The translations under genes were made by a program, and so were the position numbers. This document shows positions 1 to 5,778 of a stretch of 5,778 nt of DNA, piece by piece; the first letter of the stretch is position 1, and each line of letters opens with the position of its first letter. Source of the stretch: Acidimicrobiaceae bacterium (GTDB lineage Bacteria > Actinomycetota > Acidimicrobiia > Acidimicrobiales > RAAP-2); NCBI GenBank assembly GCA_003164275.1, contig PLSY01000015.1, positions 1-5,778 of the forward strand, read 5' to 3'. The notes below the pieces were generated by a model. The model was not told the DNA's origin and ran no database searches. It saw only the letters and a list, made by a program, of their open reading frames with translations.

Positions 1-47
1 ACCTCTTGACTGCCAGTCAAGCGCTCTACCAACTGAGCTATACCCCC
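1..47 (-). tRNA. tRNA-Ala (GGC), partial: 5' half only
   Basis: Read on the minus strand, the sequence folds as the first 47 nt of a tRNA: acceptor strand GGGGGTA, then TA, D-stem GCTC, D-loop AGTTGGTA, D-stem GAGC, G26, anticodon stem CTTGA, loop CTGGCAG, stem TCAAG, then AGGT of the variable region. The anticodon at bases 14-12 is GGC, which reads the alanine codons GCC and GCU. The anticodon arm is nearly palindromic, so the plus strand would show GCC (Gly), but the D-arm fixes the orientation to minus. The T-arm and the 3' acceptor strand lie beyond the left edge, so the G3:U70 identity pair cannot be checked. The gene is transcribed away from the operon to its right. Confidence 0.95.
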
Positions 48-63
48 GAAGCTGCTCAGAGGC

Positions 64-91
64 ACTCTTTCCTCCAAGCGATTCCTGTCAA
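64..91 (-). promoter_or_regulatory. possible promoter of the tRNA-Ala gene
   Basis: On the minus strand a perfect -35 hexamer TTGACA (bases 91 to 86) is followed after 16 nt by AAGAGT (bases 69 to 64), a poor -10 that keeps only A2, A4 and T6 of TATAAT. Transcription would start near base 57, giving a leader of about 10 nt before the mature tRNA 5' end at base 47. The position and the -35 are good and the -10 is weak, so this is tentative. Confidence 0.4.
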
Positions 92-111
92 GTAGCAACC
101 GGAGTAGCAAC
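91..111. repeat. short direct repeat AGTAGCAAC x2
   Basis: The 9-mer AGTAGCAAC occurs at 91-99 and again at 103-111, a 12-bp period with CGG between the copies. It lies about 45 bp from the 5' end of the tRNA gene and touches the candidate tRNA -35. It could be a protein-binding site, such as a recombinase arm-type or regulator site, or chance. No function can be assigned from sequence alone. Confidence 0.45.
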
Positions 112-306
112 GCTGATTCGGTCCCTACTGCGGAAAGGTCATACTAGCCGAGGGCAGCAGGGGGGGGTTGCGTCACGAATGGGCCATGTCGGCCGCCCAG
201 GACCAAGCGTAGGGTGGCGGTGAACTGGTCTGTAGGCGGAATTCTGTCAAGCCCAGGGCCATAAACTGAGGGAATAGTCAGAAAGTGCCGTTGACCTGGG
301 AAAATA

Positions 307-323
307 GGTAACCGCGGGTGACC
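307..323. repeat. GGTAACC-gcg-GGTGACC paired sites, possible operator
   Basis: Two near-palindromic heptamers of form GGTnACC are separated by GCG, so the 17-bp block reads as an imperfect inverted repeat and also as a direct repeat. It sits about 130 bp upstream of the best operon promoter and just after a TTGACC hexamer. The spacing suits a dimeric regulator, but no regulator gene is in the window, so a regulatory role is speculative. Confidence 0.3.
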
Positions 324-351
324 GTGTCTTACTCCTGCTTGCCGGGGTCGT

Positions 352-370
352 GTGTCAGATGCGTGTCAGA
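352..370. repeat. direct repeat GTGTCAGA x2, 11-bp period
   Basis: GTGTCAGA occurs at 352-359 and 363-370, so the copies lie on the same face of the helix, one turn apart. The pair is roughly 85 bp upstream of the operon -35. This phasing is typical of tandem regulator sites, but with only two 8-mers chance is not excluded. Confidence 0.35.
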
Positions 371-453
371 CGGCCTGAGGCGGAGAGCCTTCCAACGTGT
401 GTTCCTTAGCTCAGGACCTCACCACACACGAGCAGGGCCGCACGAAGAAGGGG

Positions 454-482
454 TTGACATTCGGCCACTGTCGGGAGATACT
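454..482 (+). promoter_or_regulatory. sigma70-type promoter of the operon
   Basis: A perfect -35 hexamer TTGACA (454-459) is followed by exactly 17 nt and then GATACT (477-482), a -10 matching TATAAT at four of six positions and close to actinobacterial -10 forms. Transcription would begin near 488-490, giving an untranslated leader of about 20 nt before the TTG start at 511. It lies inside the longest open frame, which reaches back to a GTG at 397, and so argues that the true start is downstream. It is the strongest promoter-like signal in the window. Confidence 0.7.
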
Positions 483-500
483 GCAAAGTTCGGTTCTCAG

Positions 501-506
501 AAGGAG
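501..506 (+). promoter_or_regulatory. ribosome binding site AAGGAG that decides the start of the first CDS
   Basis: AAGGAG is a near-perfect anti-16S match. It is followed after 4 nt by TTG at 511, in frame with the methylase gene. The spacing is slightly short. The GTG beginning at 506 is out of frame, and no other in-frame ATG, GTG or TTG occurs close by. The distal alternative, GTG at 397, has only a GGAG at 382-385 with 11-nt spacing. Confidence 0.6.
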
Positions 507-510
507 TGTT

Positions 511-1896
511 TTGCCCAAGTCATCATCGGATTCCTCAAGTCTGCTGCTTGCCGCTCAGGATCAGCTTAGGGAGGCGGGGTATGAACTCGTCGAACGTGAG
601 GTTTCTGTCCGGGTAGGTCGGCGCAATCGGGTATTCGATCTCATTGCTTATGTGCGGGGCGAGGACGGAGAGATTCGCCCTGCGGCAGTCGTAGAGGTCA
701 AGCACCGCCTTGACCGTCCGTCAGCGATTTCGCAATCCCTGACCCAGCTTGCGCTAGCTCGGGAACTACTTGGCGTCGAGAATTGCTACGGCTATGACGG
801 TCAGTGGTACGAACCCGACCCCAGCTTCGCTGAGTTGCGGTGGATTTCTGAGCCAACTCGTGTAACGCAGTCGGGCATGGAAGTTGAAGACCGTGTAGCG
901 CAGACACATGACGTTGAATTGGTGCTCAGGGCACTAGAACGCTGGATCCAGGGCAGAATCGGCTTCGAGGGCTTGGTGCGTCCCGTAAGTCGACTGGAAG
1001 TCGTAGCAGAAGCTCTCGACGAATTGCTCCTGGACGGTCTCGCTGCAGTGCGAGATGCCATTGATGGGGTCTGGATCCCCTCCGAGATCCTCTGGCGTGC
1101 GGCGAGGCGGCTAGTTGAGGGTGCAGCCCAGACACATGCGGACGGTGGAGAACTGATCGTCCCGATCGACGTCCGGAGGGCCATCGTTGATCTGGCCCGA
1201 CCGAACCAGATGTTCACTCTTCGGGAGGATTCGACAGCCGGCGGAACTGTGGCAGATCCGTTTTGTGGACTCGGACTTCTGATCTGCGACTTCATAGATT
1301 CACTTTGGGAGAGCAAACTTCGACCTGAGAGCCGAAACGCTGCACTCTTGATCTATGGCGCAGACCCGAACCCCCTCTGTGTACGCATCGCGACAGCCCT
1401 ATTGCGCCTCGCACCCTCCATCGAGGGGTTCAAGACAATGGTGGACGTCGAGCTGACGGACGCAGCGTCAGATGGCCGAAACATGGCTGCTCGGGTATTG
1501 ATTTCATCACCACCGTTTGGTCGCAAGCTGCTCAACCCTGTTCCGACTCGAGCAGGCTCCACTCGGAACGGGGACGAAGCGCAGATAGAGCGCTGCACAA
1601 AGTCTCTTCGGGAAGGGGGTCATGCTGTGATTCTCACGACGCAGGCCTGGCTCACCAGAAGGGAGACAGTGAGCTTTCGTCATGCACTCGCCACGGAAGC
1701 GAATGTCGTAGCTGTCATTGGCCTCCCTGCTCGTGCGCTCGGCCCTTCAACTTCGATCGCCTCTGCCATCACAGTCATTAGGCGTGCCGATCCATCCGAA
1801 ACACTGGTGGCAGATCTCGAGGAAGATTGGCGTGAGCAGTTGTCCGCTTCTGGCAACTTCTTCCAGTCGTTCGCCCGACTCACGGACGAGGGATAG
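511..1896 (+). CDS. PD-(D/E)XK-like nuclease domain fused to a divergent HsdM-type DNA methyltransferase
   Basis: Probably a DNA modification or restriction-modification enzyme that uses S-adenosylmethionine (461 aa from the TTG start). Residues about 10-120 resemble a restriction-endonuclease fold: FDLIAYVR carries D43, and AAVVEVKHR supplies E62 and K64, a D-x18-E-x-K pattern. Residues about 190-430 match the N6_Mtase fold: PIDVRRAIVDLARP (motif X region), DPFCGLG at 249-255 (motif I), GADPNP with an acidic ribose-binding residue (motif II), SSPPFG at 332-337 (motif IV) and VIGLPARA, equivalent to IVGLPDQL in the HsdM downstream. Motif IV reads SPPF rather than the NPPY/F usual in this family. 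SPP is commoner in N4-cytosine enzymes, so the target base is uncertain, or activity may be altered. The start was chosen from the promoter and AAGGAG; a GTG at 397 would add 38 residues of unlikely composition. The specificity-like gene follows after 2 nt. BcgI A-type enzymes are the nearest analogy. The methylase fold is secure; the nuclease call is moderate. Confidence 0.8.
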   Translation: MPKSSSDSSSLLLAAQDQLREAGYELVEREVSVRVGRRNRVFDLIAYVRGEDGEIRPAAVVEVKHRLDRPSAISQSLTQLALARELLGVENCYGYDGQWYEPDPSFAELRWISEPTRVTQSGMEVEDRVAQTHDVELVLRALERWIQGRIGFEGLVRPVSRLEVVAEALDELLLDGLAAVRDAIDGVWIPSEILWRAARRLVEGAAQTHADGGELIVPIDVRRAIVDLARPNQMFTLREDSTAGGTVADPFCGLGLLICDFIDSLWESKLRPESRNAALLIYGADPNPLCVRIATALLRLAPSIEGFKTMVDVELTDAASDGRNMAARVLISSPPFGRKLLNPVPTRAGSTRNGDEAQIERCTKSLREGGHAVILTTQAWLTRRETVSFRHALATEANVVAVIGLPARALGPSTSIASAITVIRRADPSETLVADLEEDWREQLSASGNFFQSFARLTDEG

Positions 1897-1898
1897 CC

Positions 1899-3191
1899 GT
1901 GAATGTCGAGCCAGCAACTCGCCTGTCCCGAGTCTGGCCGATGCACGTCATGCACCAACCTTCCAATCTCACTGACCTGGCGACCAAGGACGACTGGTCA
2001 CCTCGGCGGCTGACAACAGTCGTTGATTACGAACGGGTTCGCGAACAGTCCGGGGTGGAATGGGCGCCCTTGGACGAGCTGGCGACTCTTCTGCCGGCCC
2101 CGCCTGTGCGCAATGTGGACATTGCGGTCCGACCTTCTGACCTAGATCGATCAGCAGGAATGGCACGTACTCACCTGTCCAGGTATAGCGGTCGGGTCCA
2201 CGTCATGGACGGCAAGATTCTGCAGCCGGGGGATGTACTCGTGCCTGATGACCCAACCCGACCCGCAATTCTCCTGGACGAACGACTGTCTGGAGTTGGG
2301 TTCACCGCCAGTTTTGAAGCATTGCGCCCAGAGTCTCGACTTTCTGGCCTGGAGATTTGGGCTCTGCTCTCGAGTAGAGCTGGGCACGATGCTCGTGTTC
2401 GGCTCGGGCGTACAATGGCCGTCGGCCCGCCGAGAATTCCTCGCTCAGCCATACTCGATCTCAGTCTTCCGCTCTTCGACGACAACTTGTGGCAGCGTGT
2501 TCGACCATCCCTGCATCAACTCCAGCTTCTTGGCGGTGTGGCCCAATCGGCCCGAGCAACAAGCAGATGGAGCTGTTCAGATCTCTTGCTGGCTTCATCG
2601 TGGGCTCCTGCAGTGGTGCTGCAGACTCAATCGGATGATGGACGCTCTGCTCTCGGCGAATTGTGCCAAGAGATCAGACGTGGATCCGCACGTGTCAACG
2701 ACACAGTCGATGTACCGGTTGAGGGCTGGCTGCCAGTCGCCACTACGGGCGACCTAAATAGAGGTCTCCAGCCACGGAGGTGGATAGCGCCCGTCAAGAT
2801 CGGTGGCGCCCATGGTCGTCCTGACGATGTTCTGCTGGGCCTCCTTGGTGAGAAGGCAACTGCGGTGATCCTCACCTCAGAAGTGGGCGTGGATCACAAT
2901 GTTGCGCTGCTTCGTTTCACGGACCTCGCCACTCGGGACGAGGTAGTTGGCTACCTGAATAGCCCCGAGGGTCAATCCGATCTGCGAAATGTGGCAACCA
3001 GGGTGTCCATTCCACACAGATCGATTGCGACTCTCAAGAGACTGATGATCCCAGGATCCGTCAATGGATCACTCGGGATCAGTAGCTCGCAGCCATCGTG
3101 GCCGCCTGCCGACTCGCAATCAGAAGGGCCCCCGTCGCCTGAAGCTGGAAATCTCGCGTCGCAGTTGCAGGAACTGCTGTGGCCGACCTGA
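1899..3191 (+). CDS. HsdS-like specificity protein with two target-recognition domains
   Basis: Likely the DNA-recognition partner of the fused nuclease-methylase encoded just upstream (430 aa). Two halves share a pattern. Residues about 54-192 run from EWAPLDELATLL through LQPGDVLV and FTASFEALRPE to PRSAILDLSLPLF. Residues about 251-386 run from ALGELCQEIRRG through WLPVATTGDLNRG, PDDVLLGLLGEKA and DHNVALLRF to PHRSIATLKRLMIP. This GD/DDVL-then-IP order is typical of type I S-subunit target-recognition domains. A helical stretch (about 193-235) joins the halves. The C-terminal tail (about 387-418) is rich in Pro and Ser and looks disordered, and it ends in a short amphipathic segment, so the usual distal spacer helix is reduced. 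The GTG start has GAGGGA at 1888-1893 with 5-nt spacing; ATGs at 1941 and 1950 are weaker alternatives. The gene overlaps the next one by 13 nt. The assignment rests on pattern, not on a database match. Confidence 0.75.
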   Translation: MNVEPATRLSRVWPMHVMHQPSNLTDLATKDDWSPRRLTTVVDYERVREQSGVEWAPLDELATLLPAPPVRNVDIAVRPSDLDRSAGMARTHLSRYSGRVHVMDGKILQPGDVLVPDDPTRPAILLDERLSGVGFTASFEALRPESRLSGLEIWALLSSRAGHDARVRLGRTMAVGPPRIPRSAILDLSLPLFDDNLWQRVRPSLHQLQLLGGVAQSARATSRWSCSDLLLASSWAPAVVLQTQSDDGRSALGELCQEIRRGSARVNDTVDVPVEGWLPVATTGDLNRGLQPRRWIAPVKIGGAHGRPDDVLLGLLGEKATAVILTSEVGVDHNVALLRFTDLATRDEVVGYLNSPEGQSDLRNVATRVSIPHRSIATLKRLMIPGSVNGSLGISSSQPSWPPADSQSEGPPSPEAGNLASQLQELLWPT

Positions 3192-4171
3192 CATGCTTGC
3201 CGGCGGCCATTGTTCTAAGCGAGCTGTATAACTTGCTCCTTCGCACATTGGGTGGCGATGCTGAGGAAGTCCTTGGTCAGGTCGCCCTTAGTGTGGAGTC
3301 GCTCCGGGCGATGATCGAGGGATACCAACTTGCATGGGAGTACCTAGAGCGGCCTGCGATTGACGCTGATGGAACTCTCGTTCAATGCCCCGTTACGAAT
3401 CCAGTCCATGCTCGACTTGCTCAATTCATATTGTCGGGCGCACGTAGCAACTGTGACACCGTTGAGCTACATAGTGAATTGGTGGCAGCCGTTCGCTCGG
3501 CGTTTGAGGATGTCCCAGGCTATTCGGGACGGCTCCCAGACTGTGCGCAGCCTGTGGTCATCGCATGGGGCCTTGGCATCCGGTGCGGGAGGCTCGACCT
3601 GACCTATCCAACCGTTCCAGCCCTTGGACATAGCGATACCAACATTCATCAGGCGTACATGGGCCTAGTGGAGCACCTCACCCTCTCAGAACAGGCATTC
3701 GGCAATGAGGTCGATGACTGGCCGGAGCTTGTGCGAAATGCCGTTCTGTTGCGCACCGTAAGCGTATTTGACGGACTTGGGAAGTTAGAGGAACGTCCGG
3801 CTGGTGCCCCTACCTCTGGATCACGAGGCGGCCCAGCTGAAGCCGCCGCTCGTTTGGTGGGTCTTGCTGGGTCTTACCTGAGTTCAGGTCAGCAGGGGAG
3901 ATATGGGCGGGCATGGGAACGGATGGTCAGCGTCAGGGACGGCCTCAGTCACGTGATGCAAGGTGATCGGAGGAACGCATATGACTTCACAACTGCGCTG
4001 GGCGAGACTGCAACGTGGGGTGATCTCGGACAATTGGCCGTTGAAGGGCTGACCGCTCTGATGCTGTTCCTGGCGGCGGATGATGCGTCGTCCGCCGACC
4101 CTGGGTCGATAAGGTCTGCGGTCGAGCAGGTCGAGACGGATATTGCATGGGTGCGGTCCACCTACGGATGA
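3179..4171 (+). CDS. uncharacterised helical protein with a HEPN-like R-x4-H motif
   Basis: I do not recognise this 330-aa protein as a member of a named family. It appears largely alpha-helical, with no signal peptide or clear transmembrane segment. A low-complexity linker rich in Gly, Pro, Ala and Ser (about 201-225) separates an N-terminal part (1-200) from a C-terminal helical part. In the C-terminal part, RDGLSH at 253-258 fits the HEPN ribonuclease signature: Arg, a polar residue directly after it, and His four to six residues later. The motif lies at the end of a predicted helix (AWERMVSV) and is followed by another helix (LAVEGLTALMLFLAA, 286-300), as expected of HEPN bundles. HEPN RNases act in toxin-antitoxin and abortive-infection systems, often beside restriction systems. 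The GTG start has AGGAA at 3169-3173 with 5-nt spacing and overlaps the end of the specificity gene, implying translational coupling. A structural or accessory role without catalysis is the main alternative. Confidence 0.8.
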   Translation: MADLTCLPAAIVLSELYNLLLRTLGGDAEEVLGQVALSVESLRAMIEGYQLAWEYLERPAIDADGTLVQCPVTNPVHARLAQFILSGARSNCDTVELHSELVAAVRSAFEDVPGYSGRLPDCAQPVVIAWGLGIRCGRLDLTYPTVPALGHSDTNIHQAYMGLVEHLTLSEQAFGNEVDDWPELVRNAVLLRTVSVFDGLGKLEERPAGAPTSGSRGGPAEAAARLVGLAGSYLSSGQQGRYGRAWERMVSVRDGLSHVMQGDRRNAYDFTTALGETATWGDLGQLAVEGLTALMLFLAADDASSADPGSIRSAVEQVETDIAWVRSTYG

Positions 4172-4196
4172 CAGGGTTGCGGCGAGGCCCACCGGC

Positions 4197-4204
4197 GAAG
4201 AAGG
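4197..4204 (+). promoter_or_regulatory. ribosome binding site GAAGAAGG for hsdM
   Basis: A purine-rich GAAGAAGG lies 7 nt before the ATG at 4212. It selects this start over an upstream in-frame ATG at 4143, which lies inside the preceding gene and would add 23 residues unlike any HsdM N-terminus. Confidence 0.65.
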
Positions 4205-4211
4205 CAGTGAA

Positions 4212-5777
4212 ATGAATCAAGCGCAGGCGCACGCCGACAAGGTGAACTTTATCTGGTCGGTCAAGGAGGTTCTCCGAGACCACTACAAGCGCCATCAGTA
4301 CGGCGAAGTCATCCTTCCTCTCTGCATGGTCCGTCGCCTGGACTGCGAGCTGGCCGACACGAAGGCAAAGGTGATCGCCAAGGTGGCCACCATCAAGGGC
4401 GATGTCGATTCCCATGACGACGTGCTCGCTCACGCCGCCGGGCACCCCTTCTACAACACGTCGAAGTTCACCTTCGAGACTCTCCTAGACGACCCGGAAC
4501 ACATCACCGAGAACGTCTTCGACTACCTCCAGGGGTTCAGCCCGAATGCCCGATTCGCTCTGGATAAGTTCGGCATCGAGGGTCACATCGAGAAAATGGG
4601 CGTGGCGGGAATCCTGTTCATGGTCATGCAGCGCTTCGCTGGCATCGACCTGCACCCGGATGTGGTCTCGAATTTGGAGATGGGCTACATCTACGAACAT
4701 CTCATCCGGGTGAACGCTGCGTTGTCCAACGAGGAGGCTGGGGAGCACTTCACGCCCAGGGAAGTCATCCAGCTCATGGTGAACTTGCTCTTCGCCGACG
4801 AAGACCAGCTCCTCACACCAGGCAAAATCGCCACCATCTACGACCCCGCCTGTGGCACCGGCGGCATGCTCAGCGTGGCGGAGGACTACCTGAAGGAGAA
4901 GAACCCGAAGGCCCGGCTCCACCTATTCGGCCAGGAAATCCAGCCGGAGTCATTCGCCATCTGCCAGTCCGACATGATGATGCGCAACGAGCAGTCGGCT
5001 CGCATCGTGTACGGAGACTCCTTCACGCAGGACGGATTCGAGGGCGAAACGTTCGACTACATGCTTGCCAATCCTCCATACGGCAAGGACTGGAAGACCA
5101 TTGAAAAGGACGTCAAGAAGGAGAACGCCACGCTTGGTTTCGCTGGGCGCTTCGGTGCAGGGCTGCCGCCTACGTCGGACGGACAGGTCCTCTTCCTCCA
5201 GCAGATGATTTCCAAGATGCGCCCCTTGGAGGATGGTGGAAGTCGAATCGGAATTGTAATGAACGGTTCGCCATTGGTCAGTGGCGACGCTGGCTCGGGA
5301 CTTTCTGAGATTCGCCGATGGATCATCGAGAACGACTGGCTTGAGGCCATCGTCGGACTCCCAGACCAGCTCTTTTATAACACCGGCATCAACACATACA
5401 TCTGGATTGTCACCAATCGGAAGCGCCCTGAGCGGAGAGGCCATGTGCAGCTCATCGACGCCCGGAAGCTGTGCAAGAAGATGAAGAAGAGCCTGGGCAA
5501 CAAGCGCAACGAGCTGTCCCCGGCGGACATCGCCGAGGCTACCCATCTCTACGAGTCTCTCGCCAAAGGGGAATTGAGCATGGTCTTACCTAATGAATTC
5601 TTCGGATACAGAAAGGTGACGGTGGAACGACCGCTTCGGGTTCGTTACGACATCACCGACGAGACGCTGATGGCTCTTAGTGAGGCAGCGCCCTTCAACA
5701 ACCTGGCCGACGAGATTCGGGATGCGCTGGCCAGTGGCCTCCATGGTCTCCTCGGAACGGCGCCTGTCAACCTTTGA
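4212..5777 (+). CDS. hsdM: type I restriction-modification system methyltransferase subunit M
   Basis: HsdM (521 aa) combines with HsdS to methylate adenine N6 in the recognition site using S-adenosylmethionine, and with HsdR forms the restriction complex. The helical HsdM N-terminal domain occupies about 8-140 (VNFIWSVKEVLRDHYKRHQY, LPLCMVRRLD). The catalytic domain shows GEHFTPREVIQLMV (177-190, motif X), DPACGTGGML (211-220, motif I), FGQEIQPES (239-247, motif II), ANPPYGKDW (286-294, catalytic motif IV) and IVGLPDQLFYNTGINTYIW (380-398). All key residues are intact, so it is predicted active. GYRKVTVERPLR at 465-476 marks the HsdM subgroup that, as I recall, usually carries a further C-terminal region of roughly 150 residues. 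Here the frame stops at 521, so it may be a short variant or truncated. It follows the preceding gene by 40 nt with its own ribosome site, and its codons end in G or C more consistently than those of the three genes upstream. hsdS and hsdR are not in the window. Confidence 0.95.
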   Translation: MNQAQAHADKVNFIWSVKEVLRDHYKRHQYGEVILPLCMVRRLDCELADTKAKVIAKVATIKGDVDSHDDVLAHAAGHPFYNTSKFTFETLLDDPEHITENVFDYLQGFSPNARFALDKFGIEGHIEKMGVAGILFMVMQRFAGIDLHPDVVSNLEMGYIYEHLIRVNAALSNEEAGEHFTPREVIQLMVNLLFADEDQLLTPGKIATIYDPACGTGGMLSVAEDYLKEKNPKARLHLFGQEIQPESFAICQSDMMMRNEQSARIVYGDSFTQDGFEGETFDYMLANPPYGKDWKTIEKDVKKENATLGFAGRFGAGLPPTSDGQVLFLQQMISKMRPLEDGGSRIGIVMNGSPLVSGDAGSGLSEIRRWIIENDWLEAIVGLPDQLFYNTGINTYIWIVTNRKRPERRGHVQLIDARKLCKKMKKSLGNKRNELSPADIAEATHLYESLAKGELSMVLPNEFFGYRKVTVERPLRVRYDITDETLMALSEAAPFNNLADEIRDALASGLHGLLGTAPVNL

Positions 5778-5778
5778 G

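Larger units (their letters stand above)
48..453. other. intergenic region with no convincing gene
   Basis: About 400 nt between the divergent tRNA-Ala gene and the operon promoter. Open frames here are short, lack good ribosome sites and resemble no family I recognise. The region holds an 8-G run near 161-169, two pairs of short direct repeats (91-111 and 352-370), a GGTnACC pair (307-323) and an isolated TTGACC at 291-296 without a matching -10. ATTCCTGTCAAG (81-92) recurs with one base missing as ATTCTGTCAAG (241-251). I see no transposase, integrase fragment, CRISPR repeat or strong terminator hairpin. Confidence 0.6.

Noticed and set aside
291..310. TTGACC followed by AATAGGTA as an additional upstream promoter.
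   Set aside because: The AT-rich element is only about 8 nt away, and at 16-18 nt the sequence is GC-rich with no -10.
318..569. Small plus-strand open frame of 83 codons upstream of and overlapping the methylase gene.
   Set aside because: No ribosome site, no recognisable motif, Arg/Ser-rich composition typical of out-of-frame GC-rich DNA, and it overlaps the promoter and start of a real gene.
901..1139. Ten-base repeat CAGACACATG at 901-910 and 1130-1139, encoding AQTH twice.
   Set aside because: Both copies are within coding sequence and the flanking residues do not align; probably chance.
801..1316. Minus-strand open frame of 171 codons.
   Set aside because: It lies antisense inside the methylase gene, with Ser/Arg/Thr-rich shadow composition and no start signal.
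2605..2628. CTGCAG twice with a 5-bp spacer inside the specificity gene.
   Set aside because: Very short and fully within coding sequence; no regulatory context.
2233..2757. Plus-strand open frame of 174 codons inside the specificity gene.
   Set aside because: It is Cys/Trp/Ser-rich without family motifs, while the main frame there shows recognition-domain patterns and proper spacing to both neighbours.
4104..4134. Three GGTCGA copies near the end of the HEPN-like gene, considered as a promoter or operator for hsdM.
   Set aside because: Spacing is irregular (16 and 9 bp), no usable -10 follows, and codons explain the repeats.
4950..5546. Minus-strand open frame of 198 codons.
   Set aside because: Antisense to the well-conserved hsdM catalytic domain; long antisense frames are expected in GC-rich genes.

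Overview
The window looks like chromosomal DNA from a GC-rich bacterium. Actinomycetota is the likeliest guess, because the coding sequence is GC-rich, GTG and TTG starts are common, and Shine-Dalgarno sites are clear. No phylogenetic test could be run, so the host remains an inference.

Layout. Bases 1-47 are the 5' half of a tRNA-Ala(GGC) gene on the minus strand, whose 3' half lies off the left edge. Bases 48-453 hold no convincing gene, only short repeats and weak promoter-like signals. A strong sigma70-type promoter (TTGACA, 17 nt, GATACT; 454-482) and an AAGGAG ribosome site (501-506) then open a plus-strand operon running to the right edge. It contains: (1) 511-1896, a protein with an N-terminal PD-(D/E)XK-like nuclease region fused to a divergent HsdM-type DNA methyltransferase; (2) 1899-3191, a protein with two HsdS-like target-recognition domains; (3) 3179-4171, an unfamiliar, mostly helical protein with a HEPN-like R-x4-H motif; (4) 4212-5777, a well-conserved type I methyltransferase subunit, HsdM. 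Genes 1-2 are 2 nt apart, genes 2-3 overlap by 13 nt, and gene 4 follows after 40 nt with its own good ribosome site.

How the genes may work together. Gene 4 is the modification subunit of an ordinary type I restriction-modification system, whose hsdS and hsdR presumably lie beyond 5778. Genes 1-3 look like a separate, translationally coupled module placed in front of it. The gene 1 nuclease/methylase would be directed to DNA sites by the gene 2 specificity protein, a division of labour like that of BcgI-type two-subunit enzymes. Gene 3, if it is a HEPN RNase, would be a candidate abortive-infection effector, by analogy with the anticodon nucleases PrrC (next to EcoprrI) and RloC. The methylase fold, the TRD pattern and the R-x4-H motif are visible in the sequence. 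The joint function is inference. This three-gene module is the most promising candidate for an undescribed defence system here. The tRNA next door is compatible with a genomic-island boundary but does not prove one.
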